Below are positions 16,426 to 26,600 of a stretch of 64,000 bases of DNA, piece after piece. The notes beneath the pieces were generated by a model. The model made no database searches, was not told the origin of the DNA, and saw only the letters and a list, made by a program, of their open reading frames with translations. This stretch comes from Streptomyces griseomycini (lineage in GTDB: Bacteria > Actinomycetota > Actinomycetes > Streptomycetales > Streptomycetaceae): positions 1-64,000 of the forward strand of contig NZ_JACHJI010000020.1 of the NCBI RefSeq assembly GCF_014203535.1, written 5' to 3'. The position numbers were made by a program, and so were the translations under genes. Position 1 is the stretch's first letter, and every line of letters begins with the position of its first letter.

Positions 16426-17973
16426 ATGACGACGAAACCGCCCCGGGCCGGTCGGCGCGAATGGACCGCGCTCGCCGTGCTGATGCTTCCGCTGCTGCTG
16501 GTCTCGATGGACGTGTCCGTCCTCTACTTCGCGATCCCGGCGATCGGCGCCGACCTGGAGCCGACCGGCACCCAGCAGCTGTGGATCTTCGACAGCTACG
16601 CCTTCGCCGTGGCCGGCCTGCTGATCACCATGGGATCGGTGGGCGACCGCATCGGCCGCCGCAGGCTGCTCCTGATCGGCGCCGCGGCCTTCGGCGCCGC
16701 CTCCCTGGCCGCGGCGTACGCGAACAGCGCCGAGGTGCTGATCGCGGCCCGCGCCCTCCTCGGCATCGGCGGCGCGACCCTGATGCCCTCGACGCTGGCG
16801 CTGGTCCGCACGATCTTCAAGGACCCCGCGCAGCGGGCGCACGCCATCGCTGTCTGGTCCGGTGTGATGACGGCGGGCGTGGCGCTCGGCTCGGTCCTGA
16901 GCGGCGTGCTGGTGGAGTTCTTCTGGTGGGGCTCGGTCTTCCTGGTGAACCTGCCGGCGATGGCTCTGCTGCTGGTCCTCGGCCCGCTCCTGCTGCCGGA
17001 GTCGAAGGACCCCGCCCCGGGCCGCTTCGACTGGCCGAGCGTCCCGCTCTCGACGGCCGCGGTGCTGCCGGTCGTCTACGGCCTGAAGGAGATCGCGGCC
17101 GAGGGCTGGAACGTCCGGTACGTCATGTCGGTCACCCTGGGCCTGCTCTTCGCGGCCCTGTTCGTGCACCGGCAGCGGACGACCGCCTCACCGATGATCA
17201 CTCCGGCCCTGTTCCGGGGGCGCGGCTTCGGCCCGGCCGTCGCCCTCAACCTGGTCACCATGTTCGCGATGATGGGCTCGGCGTTCTTCACCACCCAGTA
17301 CATCCAGTCGGTCCTGGGCAAGAGCGCGTTGGAGGCGGCCCTGTGGGCACTGCTGCCGTCGGTGCCGATCGGCTTCGCGGCCCCGTTCGCCGCCCACCTG
17401 GTGCAGCGGGGCGTCAACCGCGCGCACGTGGTGACGGCGGGGTTCGCCATCGCCGCGTGCGGCTACGTCCTGCTCACGTTCGTGGACACGGACGCCCTGG
17501 CTCTGGGCCTGGTCGCCTCCGGTGTCCTCGCCTCGGGCGTCACGGTGGTGATGTCCCAGATCATGGACCTCGCGCTGGGCGCCGCACCGGTGGAGCGGGC
17601 GGGCTCCGCGTCCTCCCTGATGGAGACCGGCGCGGAGTTCGGCGGGGCGCTGGGCATGGCGGTCCTCGGCTCCGTCGGCACGGCGATCTACCGCCAGGAG
17701 ATGCCGGACTCCGCCCCGGCCACGGCCCAGGAGACCCTGGGCGGCGCCCTGGCGGTGGCCGGGCGGCTGCCGGAGGACGCGGGGGACGCCCTGGCCACGA
17801 CGGCCAGGGAGGCGTTCACCTCCGGGATGCACGGCGCGGCCATCGCGGGCGCGGTGGTCCTGACCACGGCGGCGCTCCTGGCATCGGCGACGCTGCGCCG
17901 GGTGCGCGTTCGCGAGGAGGCGGACACGCGAAACGCCGGACAGGCCGATCGCGTCGGCCCGTCCGGCGTTTGA
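16426..17973 (+). CDS. MFS multidrug efflux transporter, DHA2 (14-TM) type
   Basis: 515 residues with 14 predicted membrane segments. Motif D1 (MDVSVLYFAIPAIGADL) and motif A (GSVGDRIGRRRLLLIG, about residues 65-80) are clear, and motif C (GVMTAGVALGSVLSGVLVEFFWW) marks a drug:H+ antiporter. It is close to the QacA/SmvA group, which exports quaternary ammonium and dye compounds. The specificity here is unknown. It is divergent from its probable TetR repressor. The last codons are part of a terminator-like hairpin (17931-17971), so coding and termination overlap. ATG 16426; the C-terminal tail (RRVRVREEADTRNAGQADRV) is charged and cytoplasmic. Confidence 0.93.
   Translation: MTTKPPRAGRREWTALAVLMLPLLLVSMDVSVLYFAIPAIGADLEPTGTQQLWIFDSYAFAVAGLLITMGSVGDRIGRRRLLLIGAAAFGAASLAAAYANSAEVLIAARALLGIGGATLMPSTLALVRTIFKDPAQRAHAIAVWSGVMTAGVALGSVLSGVLVEFFWWGSVFLVNLPAMALLLVLGPLLLPESKDPAPGRFDWPSVPLSTAAVLPVVYGLKEIAAEGWNVRYVMSVTLGLLFAALFVHRQRTTASPMITPALFRGRGFGPAVALNLVTMFAMMGSAFFTTQYIQSVLGKSALEAALWALLPSVPIGFAAPFAAHLVQRGVNRAHVVTAGFAIAACGYVLLTFVDTDALALGLVASGVLASGVTVVMSQIMDLALGAAPVERAGSASSLMETGAEFGGALGMAVLGSVGTAIYRQEMPDSAPATAQETLGGALAVAGRLPEDAGDALATTAREAFTSGMHGAAIAGAVVLTTAALLASATLRRVRVREEADTRNAGQADRVGPSGV
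17931..17971 (+). terminator. terminator overlapping the 3' end of the MFS gene
   Basis: AAACGCCGGAC at 17931-17941 pairs perfectly with GTCCGGCGTTT at 17961-17971, with an inner GGCCGA/TCGGCC stem. The hairpin includes the last 13 codons and the first base of the stop. The string GTCCGGCGTTTGAGGA is one I recall as recurring at many Streptomyces gene ends. Confidence 0.8.
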
Positions 17974-18000
17974 GGACGAGGCCCCTCTCAGGGCGGGGGC

Positions 18001-18020
18001 CCGGGGGAGGCAGCCCCCGG
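18001..18020 (-). terminator. terminator downstream of serA
   Basis: CCGGGGG and CCCCCGG pair across a 6-base loop, 13 bases past the serA stop. Together with the hairpin at 17931 it separates the convergent MFS and serA transcripts. Confidence 0.7.
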
Positions 18021-18033
18021 AGGGACGGTCACC

Positions 18034-19623
18034 TCAGACCAGGTTGACCGACCGCGCCGACGTCGCGCCGATCTCCGAGGCGAGCTCGCCCAGCACCGTG
18101 GCGGACACCGTGTCGTCCACCGTCAGCACGGCGAGCGCCTCCCCGCCGACCGTCGCACGGGCGACCTGCATGCCGGCGATGTTGATGCCCGCCTCGCCGA
18201 GGATGCGGCCCACGGTGCCGACGACACCGGGACGGTCCTCGTAGCGCAGGACGACCATGTGGTCGGCGAGCGCGAGGTCCACGTCGTAGTCGCCGACCGC
18301 GACGATCTTCTGGACGTGCTTGGGGCCGGCCAGCGTGCCGGAGACCGAGATCTCCTCGCCGTCGGCAAGGGTGCCGCGCACGGTGACCACGTTGCGGTGG
18401 TCGGCCGACTCCGAGCTGGTGGTCAGCCGTACCTCGACGCCCCGCTCCTGGGCGAACAGCGGCGCGTTGACGTAGGACACCGTCTCGTCGACGACGTCCT
18501 CGAAGACGCCCTTGAGCGCGGACAGCTCCAGCACCTTCACGTCGTGCTGGGTGATCTCGCCGTACACCTCGACGTCGAGGCGGACCGCGACCTCGCCCGC
18601 GAGCGCGGTGAAGATCCGGCCGAGGCGCTCGGCGAGCGGCAGGCCCGGCTTGACGTCCTCGGCGATGACACCGCCCTGCACGTTCACCGCGTCCGGGACC
18701 AGTTCGCCGGCGAGCGCGAGGCGCACCGAGCGGGCGACGGCGATGCCGGCCTTCTCCTGGGCCTCGTCGGTGGAGGCGCCGAGGTGCGGGGTGCAGACGA
18801 CCTGGTCGAACTCGAACAGCGGGGAGTCGGTGCACGGCTCCTTGGCGTACACGTCCAGGCCTGCGCCGGCGACCCGGCCCTCCTTGAGCGCCGAGTACAG
18901 CGCCTCCTCGTCGACGATGCCGCCGCGCGCGGCGTTGATGACGCGCACGCTCGGCTTGACCTTGCGCAGCGCCTCGTCCCCGATCAGGCCGAGGGTCTCG
19001 GGGGTCTTGGGCAGGTGGACGGTGATGAAGTCGGAGACCTCGAGCAGTTCGTCCAGCGACAGCACCTTGACGCCCATCTGCGCGGCCCGCGCGGGCTGCA
19101 CGTAGGGGTCGTAGGCGACGACCTTCATGCCGAAGGCGGACATGCGCTGCGCGACGAGGGCGCCGATCCGCCCCAGGCCCACGACGCCGAGGGTCTTCTC
19201 GGCGAGCTCGACGCCCGTGTACTTGCTCCGCTTCCACTCGCCGTTCTTCAGTGCGGCGTTGGCCTGCGGGATGTTGCGCGCGGTGGCGAGGATCAGACCG
19301 CAGGCGAGCTCGGCGGCGGTGACGATGTTCGAGGTGGGGGCGTTGACGACCATCACGCCGGCCTTGGTGGCGGCGGAGACGTCGACGTTGTCGAGGCCCA
19401 CGCCGGCGCGGGCGACGACCTTGAGCTTGTTCGCGGCGGCGATCGCCTCGGCGTCGACCTTCGTCGCCGAGCGGATGAGGATCGCGTCCACGTCGGCGAT
19501 GGCCGGCAGCAGTTCGGCGCGGTCCGCGCCGTTGCAGTGGCGGATCTCGAAGTCCGGACCGAGTGCGTCGACGGTGGCGGGCGACAGCTCTTCAGCGATG
19601 AGTACGACGGGTTTCGAGCTCAC
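18034..19623 (-). CDS. serA: D-3-phosphoglycerate dehydrogenase
   Basis: 529 residues, the long actinobacterial form. It catalyses the first step of serine synthesis, 3-phosphoglycerate to 3-phosphohydroxypyruvate with NAD. Domain order: split substrate domain and Rossmann NAD domain (VVGLGRIGALVAQRM; catalytic Arg in INAARGGIVDEEAL, Glu in YAKEP, His in VVCTPHLGAST). Then comes an ASB-type intervening domain at about 315-450, and a C-terminal ACT domain (LRYEDRPGVVGTVGRILGEAGINIAGMQV) for serine feedback. The GTG at 19623 is preferred over 19635 because of the GAGGA ribosome site and family length. It is downstream of ilvC but separated by a strong terminator. Confidence 0.96.
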   Translation of the reverse strand: MSSKPVVLIAEELSPATVDALGPDFEIRHCNGADRAELLPAIADVDAILIRSATKVDAEAIAAANKLKVVARAGVGLDNVDVSAATKAGVMVVNAPTSNIVTAAELACGLILATARNIPQANAALKNGEWKRSKYTGVELAEKTLGVVGLGRIGALVAQRMSAFGMKVVAYDPYVQPARAAQMGVKVLSLDELLEVSDFITVHLPKTPETLGLIGDEALRKVKPSVRVINAARGGIVDEEALYSALKEGRVAGAGLDVYAKEPCTDSPLFEFDQVVCTPHLGASTDEAQEKAGIAVARSVRLALAGELVPDAVNVQGGVIAEDVKPGLPLAERLGRIFTALAGEVAVRLDVEVYGEITQHDVKVLELSALKGVFEDVVDETVSYVNAPLFAQERGVEVRLTTSSESADHRNVVTVRGTLADGEEISVSGTLAGPKHVQKIVAVGDYDVDLALADHMVVLRYEDRPGVVGTVGRILGEAGINIAGMQVARATVGGEALAVLTVDDTVSATVLGELASEIGATSARSVNLV

Positions 19624-19849
19624 GTGAGTCCTCACAAGTCCAATGCGGACGGCCGTCCCGACGGCCGCAGGCGGTGGAGGGTTGCTAGCCGCGTGGAAGA
19701 CGCACGACGCTGTGGGCCTGACGCGTATGTAGTGCAGCAGTGTAGTGGCGCCGAGGGCGTCGTCTTACGCCGCTTCGGAAGGATCACCCGTCCGTGGCAG
19801 GACGGGATGGACAACGTCGTACTACCGACGTTACCCCGAGTTCGCCCGA

Positions 19850-19878
19850 GAGGGCCGGAGCAGTTCGCTCCGGCCCTC
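19850..19878 (-). terminator. terminator downstream of ilvC
   Basis: GAGGGCCGGAGC pairs perfectly with GCTCCGGCCCTC (12 bp) across a 5-base loop, 12 bases past the ilvC stop. A second, shorter hairpin (CCCGTCC/GGACGGG, 19787-19806) follows in the serA leader. Confidence 0.9.
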
Positions 19879-19890
19879 CGGCGGTGAGGC

Positions 19891-20889
<999 letters not shown>

Positions 20890-20969
20890 TTTGGGTTCTC
20901 TCCTTGAGTGCAGGTGTTGCGTCCCACCGTATGACGATGGGGGGAGGGGAAGGTTGGGGATCTCGGGAT

Positions 20970-21000
20970 ACGGGCGGCCGGTCGTGTCCCGGCCGCCCGT
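20970..21000 (-). terminator. hairpin between ilvN and ilvC (partial terminator or processing site)
   Basis: ACGGGCGGCCGG and CCGGCCGCCCGT form a perfect 12-bp stem with a 7-base loop, 9 bases past the ilvN stop. It could reduce read-through into ilvC or stabilise the ilvBN transcript. Confidence 0.65.
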
Positions 21001-21008
21001 TTCGGGCC

Positions 21009-21533
21009 TCAGGCCGACCGGTCCAGAGCACGCAGCGATCGGTCCGTGATCGAACGGGCACCACGTCCGATCGCGATCGTGCCGGACTGGACGAGCTCCT
21101 TGATGCCGAAGGGCTCCAGCATCTTGAGCATGGCGGACAGCTTGTCGCTGCTGCCGGTGGCCTCGATGGTGACCGCCTCCGGGGAGACGTCCACGGTCTT
21201 GGCGCGGAACAGCTGGACGATCTCGACGATCTGGGAGCGCGTCTCGTTGTCGGCGCGCACCTTCACCAGAACGAGTTCGCGCTGGACCGCCTGCCCGGGT
21301 TCGAGCTCGACGATCTTCAGCACGTTGACGAGCTTGTTGAGCTGCTTGGTGACCTGCTCCAGCGGGAACTCGTCCACGCTCACCACGATGGTGATGCGGG
21401 AGATGTCGGGGTGCTCGGTGACGCCGACGGCGAGCGAGTCGATGTTGAAGCCGCGGCGGGAGAACAGGGCGGCGATCCGGGCCAGGATGCCGGGGGTGTT
21501 CTCCACCAGGACGGAGAGCGTGTGCTTGGACAT
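21009..21533 (-). CDS. ilvN: acetolactate synthase regulatory (small) subunit
   Basis: 174 residues. An N-terminal ACT domain (HTLSVLVENTPGILARIAALFSRRGFNIDSLAVG) binds valine for feedback control, and a C-terminal domain (ELVLVKVRADNETRSQIVEIVQLFRAKTVDVSPEAVTIEATGS) contacts and activates the catalytic subunit. Full-length for the family. ATG 21533, 39 bases after the ilvB stop, so cotranscribed with ilvB under the leader-peptide attenuator. Also called ilvH in other species. Confidence 0.96.
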   Translation of the reverse strand: MSKHTLSVLVENTPGILARIAALFSRRGFNIDSLAVGVTEHPDISRITIVVSVDEFPLEQVTKQLNKLVNVLKIVELEPGQAVQRELVLVKVRADNETRSQIVEIVQLFRAKTVDVSPEAVTIEATGSSDKLSAMLKMLEPFGIKELVQSGTIAIGRGARSITDRSLRALDRSA

Positions 21534-21572
21534 GGGGCTGCTTCCTTTACCTGTTCGACGTGCCTGCGGCTC

Positions 21573-23420
21573 TCAGTCGTCCTCGTTGTCGCCGAAGTCG
21601 GGGCGGACGTCCCGGGCGGCCATGATCTCGTCGTTGGAGGTGCCGGCGGCGACCATCGGCCAGACCATCGCGTCCTCGTGGACGATGAAGTCGACGACGA
21701 CGGGACGGTCGTTGATGGAGTTCGCCTCCTCGATGACCTTGTCGAGGTCGGCCGGGTCCTCGCAGCGGATCGCGTAGCAGCCCATGGCCTCCGACAGCTT
21801 CACGAAGTCGGGGACGCGGGTGCCCCTCGCCTCCGGGTTGACGTCGTCGGGCCCGGAGTGCAGCACCGTGTTGGAGTACCGCTGGTTGTAGAAGAGGGTC
21901 TGCCACTGGCGGACCATCCCGAGGGCGCCGTTGTTGATGACGGCGACCTTGATCGGGATGTTGTTCAGGGCGCAGGTGGTGAGCTCCTGGTTGGTCATCT
22001 GGAAGCAGCCGTCGCCGTCGATCGCCCAGACGGTGCGCTCGGGCACGCCGGCCTTGGCGCCCATGGCGGCCGGGACCGCGTAGCCCATGGTTCCGGCGCC
22101 GCCGGAGTTCAGCCAGGTGGCGGGCTTGTCGTACTCGATGAAGTGCGCGGCCCACATCTGGTGCTGGCCGACGCCCGCCGCGAAGACCGTGCCCTCGGGC
22201 GCCAGCTGCCCGATGCGCTCGATGACCTGCTGCGGGGAGAGCGAGCCGTCCTCGGGCAGGTCGTAACCGAGGGGGTAGGTCTCGCGCCAGCGGTTGAGGT
22301 CGTTCCACCAGGCGGTGTAGTCGCCGCGGTTGCCCTCGGCGTGCTCCTTCTGGACGGCCTGGACGAGGTCGGCGATGACCTCGCGGGCGTCGCCGACGAT
22401 CGGCACGTCGGCGGCGCGGTTCTTGCCGATCTCGGCCGGGTCGATGTCGGCGTGGACGATCTTGGCGTACGGGGCGAAGCTGTCCAGCTTGCCGGTGACG
22501 CGGTCGTCGAAGCGGGCTCCGAGGGCGACGATCAGGTCGGCCTTCTGCAGCGCGGTGACGGCGGTGACCGCACCGTGCATGCCCGGCATCCCCACGTGCA
22601 GCGGGTGGCTGTCGGGGAATGCGCCGAGCGCCATCAGGGTGGTGGTGACGGGCGCTCCGGTGAGTTCCGCGAGGACCTTCAGCTCGGCGGTGGCGCCGGC
22701 CTTGAGGACACCGCCGCCGACGTAGAGGACCGGCCGCCTGGCGCCGGTGATCAGCTTGGCGGCCTCGCGGATCTGCTTGGCGTGCGGCTTGGTGACGGGC
22801 CGGTAGCCGGGCAGGTCCATGGTGGGCGGCCAGGAGAAGGTGGTCTTCGCCTGGAGGGCGTCCTTGGCGATGTCGACCAGCACCGGGCCGGGGCGGCCGG
22901 TGGAGGCGATGTGGAAGGCCTGCGCGATGACCCGCGGGATGTCCTCGGCCTTGGTGACGAGGAAGTTGTGCTTGGTGATCGGCATGGTGATGCCGACGAT
23001 GTCCGCCTCCTGGAAGGCGTCCGTGCCGATCGCCTTGGAGGCGACCTGGCCGGTGATCGCGACCAGCGGCACGGAGTCCATGTGCGCGTCGGCGATCGGG
23101 GTGACCAGGTTGGTGGCGCCGGGACCGGAGGTCGCCATGCAGACGCCCACCTTGCCGGTGGCCTGCGCGTAGCCCGTGGCCGCGTGACCGGCGCCCTGCT
23201 CGTGCCGGACCAGGACGTGGCGCACCCGGGTGGAGTCCATCAGCGGGTCGTACGCCGGAAGGATCGCACCGCCGGGAATGCCGAATACCGTGTCGGCGCC
23301 GACCTCCTCGAGAGAGCGAATGAGGGACTGCGCACCCGTGACGTGCTCGACGGGGGCGGTCTGTCCTCCGGATCGGGGCCGCGGCTGCGGGTGATGGGCC
23401 CCGGTGGCCTGCTCGGTCAT
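21573..23420 (-). CDS. ilvB: acetolactate synthase catalytic (large) subunit
   Basis: 615 residues, thiamine-diphosphate enzyme condensing pyruvate with pyruvate or 2-oxobutyrate. Domain order: N-terminal pyrimidine-binding domain (LEEVGADTVFGIPGGAILPAYD, with VLVRHEQGAGHAATGYA carrying the catalytic Glu), central FAD domain (RRPVLYVGGGVLKAG; VTTTLMALGAFPDSHPLHVGMPGMHG), and ThDP-binding domain (SGGAGTMGYAVPAAMGAK, then DGDGCFQMTNQELTTCALNNIP). ATG 23420. The first about 30 residues (His/Pro/Gly-rich) are not part of the fold. Expression is probably attenuated by the leader peptide and T-run terminator at 23500-23616. Confidence 0.97.
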   Translation of the reverse strand: MTEQATGAHHPQPRPRSGGQTAPVEHVTGAQSLIRSLEEVGADTVFGIPGGAILPAYDPLMDSTRVRHVLVRHEQGAGHAATGYAQATGKVGVCMATSGPGATNLVTPIADAHMDSVPLVAITGQVASKAIGTDAFQEADIVGITMPITKHNFLVTKAEDIPRVIAQAFHIASTGRPGPVLVDIAKDALQAKTTFSWPPTMDLPGYRPVTKPHAKQIREAAKLITGARRPVLYVGGGVLKAGATAELKVLAELTGAPVTTTLMALGAFPDSHPLHVGMPGMHGAVTAVTALQKADLIVALGARFDDRVTGKLDSFAPYAKIVHADIDPAEIGKNRAADVPIVGDAREVIADLVQAVQKEHAEGNRGDYTAWWNDLNRWRETYPLGYDLPEDGSLSPQQVIERIGQLAPEGTVFAAGVGQHQMWAAHFIEYDKPATWLNSGGAGTMGYAVPAAMGAKAGVPERTVWAIDGDGCFQMTNQELTTCALNNIPIKVAVINNGALGMVRQWQTLFYNQRYSNTVLHSGPDDVNPEARGTRVPDFVKLSEAMGCYAIRCEDPADLDKVIEEANSINDRPVVVDFIVHEDAMVWPMVAAGTSNDEIMAARDVRPDFGDNEDD

Positions 23421-23499
23421 CGGCTTCTCTTCTCGATGCTGAGGGTTTTTGCGAGGTTTGTGCGGGTTACGCGTGCTGCTCGGCAGGTGCCTGTGCAAC

Positions 23500-23533
23500 A
23501 AAAAACCCCTCGTGCCATAAGGCAAGCGAGGGG
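23500..23533 (-). terminator. ilvB operon attenuator terminator
   Basis: On the minus strand CCCCTCG and CGAGGGG pair around a TGCC/GGCA inner stem with a 2-base bulge, followed by six T's. It lies between the 13-codon leader peptide (stop at 23575) and ilvB. This is the terminator of a classical transcription attenuator; it would form when the leader ribosome does not stall. Confidence 0.85.
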
Positions 23534-23574
23534 AGCGCGCCGGGAGGTGGTCGCTGAGCGGTCGAGGCTCAGCG

Positions 23575-23616
23575 TCAGCCGACGCGCTGTCCAAGTACGA
23601 GAATTCGGGTGCGCAT
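23575..23616 (-). CDS. ilvB leader peptide (13 residues, MRTRILVLGQRVG)
   Basis: A 14-codon ORF including the stop with a good ribosome site (GGGAGGG before the ATG at 23616). It carries consecutive Ile, Leu, Val and Leu codons and a later Val, the regulatory amino acids of the pathway. It is followed by a terminator hairpin with a T-run. Branched-chain amino acid attenuators with such leaders are established for actinobacterial ilvB operons by comparative work. Inference: starvation stalls the ribosome on ILVL and prevents the terminator. Confidence 0.88.
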   Translation of the reverse strand: MRTRILVLGQRVG

Positions 23617-23649
23617 GGCACTGACCCTCCCCCCGGCACGCACCCACTG

Positions 23650-26600
23650 TCAAGTGGGTGGGACGGGAGTCTCATTATGTGAGCGAAGGGTCGTACCGCC
23701 CCTGAGGACAGCGGTCACTCCCGTGGAGTACACCCCGGAGCCCCCGCCGGCGAACACGGGTTCGGTCGGCCCGTGCGGCACCGGGTACCGCCCCGTGCCC
23801 AGCGCCCGGCGCAGCCGGTACTCGTCCAGCGGCCCGGAGAAGGCCAGACCCTGGCCGTGCGTACAGCCCATCGCGCGCAGGGCCACGACCTGCTCGGGCA
23901 GGTCCACTCCGTCCGCCACGGACTGCAGCCCGAGGTCGGAGGCGATGCGCAGCAGCCCGCTGGTGATCTTGTGCAGCCGGGCGGACTCCACCACGCCGTC
24001 GACCAGACCGCGGTCGAGTTTCAGCACGTCGACGGGGAGCCGTCTGAGGGCCGTGATCGCCGCGTAGCCGCTGCCGAAGCCGTCGAGGGCGATCCGGACG
24101 CCGACCCGCCTGAGCGCCGCCAGGCGGCGCTCCAGCTCGTCCAGGCCGACCCGGGGGTCGGTGTCGGCCAGCTCGATGACCAGGGAACCGGACGGCAGCC
24201 CGTGCCGGGTGAGCAGGGCCTCGATCGAGCCGAGCGGCAGCGACCGGTCCAGCAGCCGGCGCGCGCCGAGCCGTACGGCCACGGGCACCGCCAGCCCGGT
24301 CGCGTGCCGTTCGGCGGCCTGCTCGACCGCCTCCTCCAGCACCCACCGGCCCAGCTCGGCGGTCTTCTCGCTGTCCTCGGCCGCCCGCAGGAACTCCGCG
24401 GGGGAGAAGAGCGCCCCCTGGGAGGAGCGCCAGCGCGCCTGTGCGCAGACCGACGTGATCCGGCCGTCCTCCAGACACACCACCGGCTGGTGCAGCAGCG
24501 AGAACTCGCCGTCGTGCAACGCCGCGCGCAGCCGTGTGGCCAGCTCCGCCCTGCGGACGACGTCCTGCTGCATCTGCGGCCGGTACAGCTCCACGCGGCC
24601 CTTGCCGGCGGCCTTGGCCCGGTACATGGCGAGGTCGGCGTTGCGCAGCAGCTCGCCCGCGCCGAGGCCGGGTTCGGCGAAGGCGACGCCGATGGAGGCG
24701 TTGACGCGGACATCGTTGCCGTCGATGAGGTAGGGCTGGGACAGGGTCACCCTGAGGCGGTCGGCGAGTTCCAGGATGTGGCGCTCCCGGGCGTCCCGGT
24801 CGCGGACGCCGTCTCCGACGATCAGGGCCGCGAACTCGTCGCCGCCCAGCCGGGAGGCGGTGTCGCCCTTGCGGACCGCCTCCTGGAGTCTGCGGGCGGC
24901 CTGGACGAGCAGTTCGTCCCCGGCCTGGTGGCCGATCGTGTCGTTGACGCCCTTGAAGCCGTCGAGGTCGATGAAGAGCACGGCCGTGCCCCTCAGGGCG
25001 GCCCCGCGGTCCAGGGCGCGGCGGCCGGACAGCGCCTGCTGGACGCGCCGGGTGAACAGGGCGCGGTTGGGCAGGTCGGTGAGCGGGTCGTGCTCCGCGT
25101 TGTGCTGGAGCTGCGCCTGCAGCCGCACCCTTTCGGTGACGTCGCGGCTGTTGAAGATGAGGCCGCCGTGGTGCCGGTTGACGGTCGACTCGACGTTGAG
25201 CCAGCCTCCCCCGCTCTCGGCTTCTCCCCCACCCCCGGCTCCGCGCGGGCGGGGGGACCCCCATGAGCGGGAGGTGCCCCCACCGCCGGAACGGAAACGG
25301 CACTCGATGCGCGTGGTGGGTTCCTCGACCGGGTCGGCGGCGAGGAAACGGCGTACCTCGTGCACCACGCGGCCCAGGTCCTCCGGATGGATGAGGTCGG
25401 CCAGTTCCGTCCCCACCAGTTCCTCCGCGGGGCGGCCGTACACCCCGGCGGCGGCCGGGGAGACGTAGCGGAGGATGCCGCTGGGCGCCGCGATCATGAT
25501 GACGTCGCTGGACCCCTGCACCAGGGAGCGGAAGTGGTTCTCCTTCTGCGCCAGTTCCTGGGTGAGGGTGATGTTGTCGAGCAGCATGATGCCCTGGCGC
25601 ACGACGAGCGCGAGCACCACCGTGCCCCCGGTGAGCAGGACGACGCGGTCGACGCTGCGGCCGTTGAGGACGTTGTAGAGGATCCCCAGGGTGCACACGG
25701 CCGCGGCGAGGTACGGCGTGAGGGCGGCGAGGGAGCCGGCGATGGGGCGGGTGGCCGGGTACCGGCTGTGCTCGCCGCCGGGCGCGGGCGGGTGGTCGTG
25801 GACCGGGCCGCCGCGCCGCCCGGGCAGGTGCCCGCGGACCACGCGCGTGCGTCCCTCGTCCTCGGGCCGGCCGTCGCGGGGCGCGGTCCAGGGGGCGTAC
25901 GCCAGGAGCAGCGAACCGGCGAACCAGCCCGCGTCCAGCAGTTGCCCGGAGCGGTAGCTGCTGTGCACCAGCGGCGAGGTGAACAGGGCGTCGCACATGA
26001 CGGTCAGCGCCAGCGCGCCGATCGCGGTGTTGACCGCGGAGCGGTTCACCGCCGAACGCCGGAAGTGCAGCGCCAGCACCATGCTGACCAGGGCGATGTC
26101 GAGCAGCGGGTAGGCCAGCGACAGCGCGGTGTGCGCGACGTCCGGGCCCTCGGCCCGCGCGGCCTGGGCGAGCGCGAGGCTCCACGCCAGGGTGAGCAGG
26201 GAGCCGCCGATCAGCCAGGCGTCCAGGGCGAGACAGACCCAGCCGGCCTTGGTCACGGGCCGTTTGGCGAGCACCAGCAGGCCCACGATGGCGGGCGGCG
26301 CGAAGCACAGGAAGAACAGGTCGGCGTAGCTGGGAGTGGGCACAGGGAGCCCGAGGACCACCTCGTACCACCCCCAGACCAGGTTGCCCAGGGACGCCAT
26401 GGCCGAGGAGAGGCCGAACAGCAGCCAGGCGGGGCGGAACCGGACGCGCGGGCTGCGGGCGTAGACGAAACAGGACACGGCGGCGGCCGCTGCCGCGGCG
26501 CTCAGACCGAAGTCGCCCATGATGAGGGCGAGTCGTTCCGAACCCCAGCCGAACGCGGCGCCGACGGCGTAGGACGCGCAGGCGAGGGCCAGGACGAGCT

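Noticed and set aside
20970..21000. riboswitch between ilvN and ilvC
   Set aside because: Only a simple perfect hairpin is visible, with no conserved aptamer elements.
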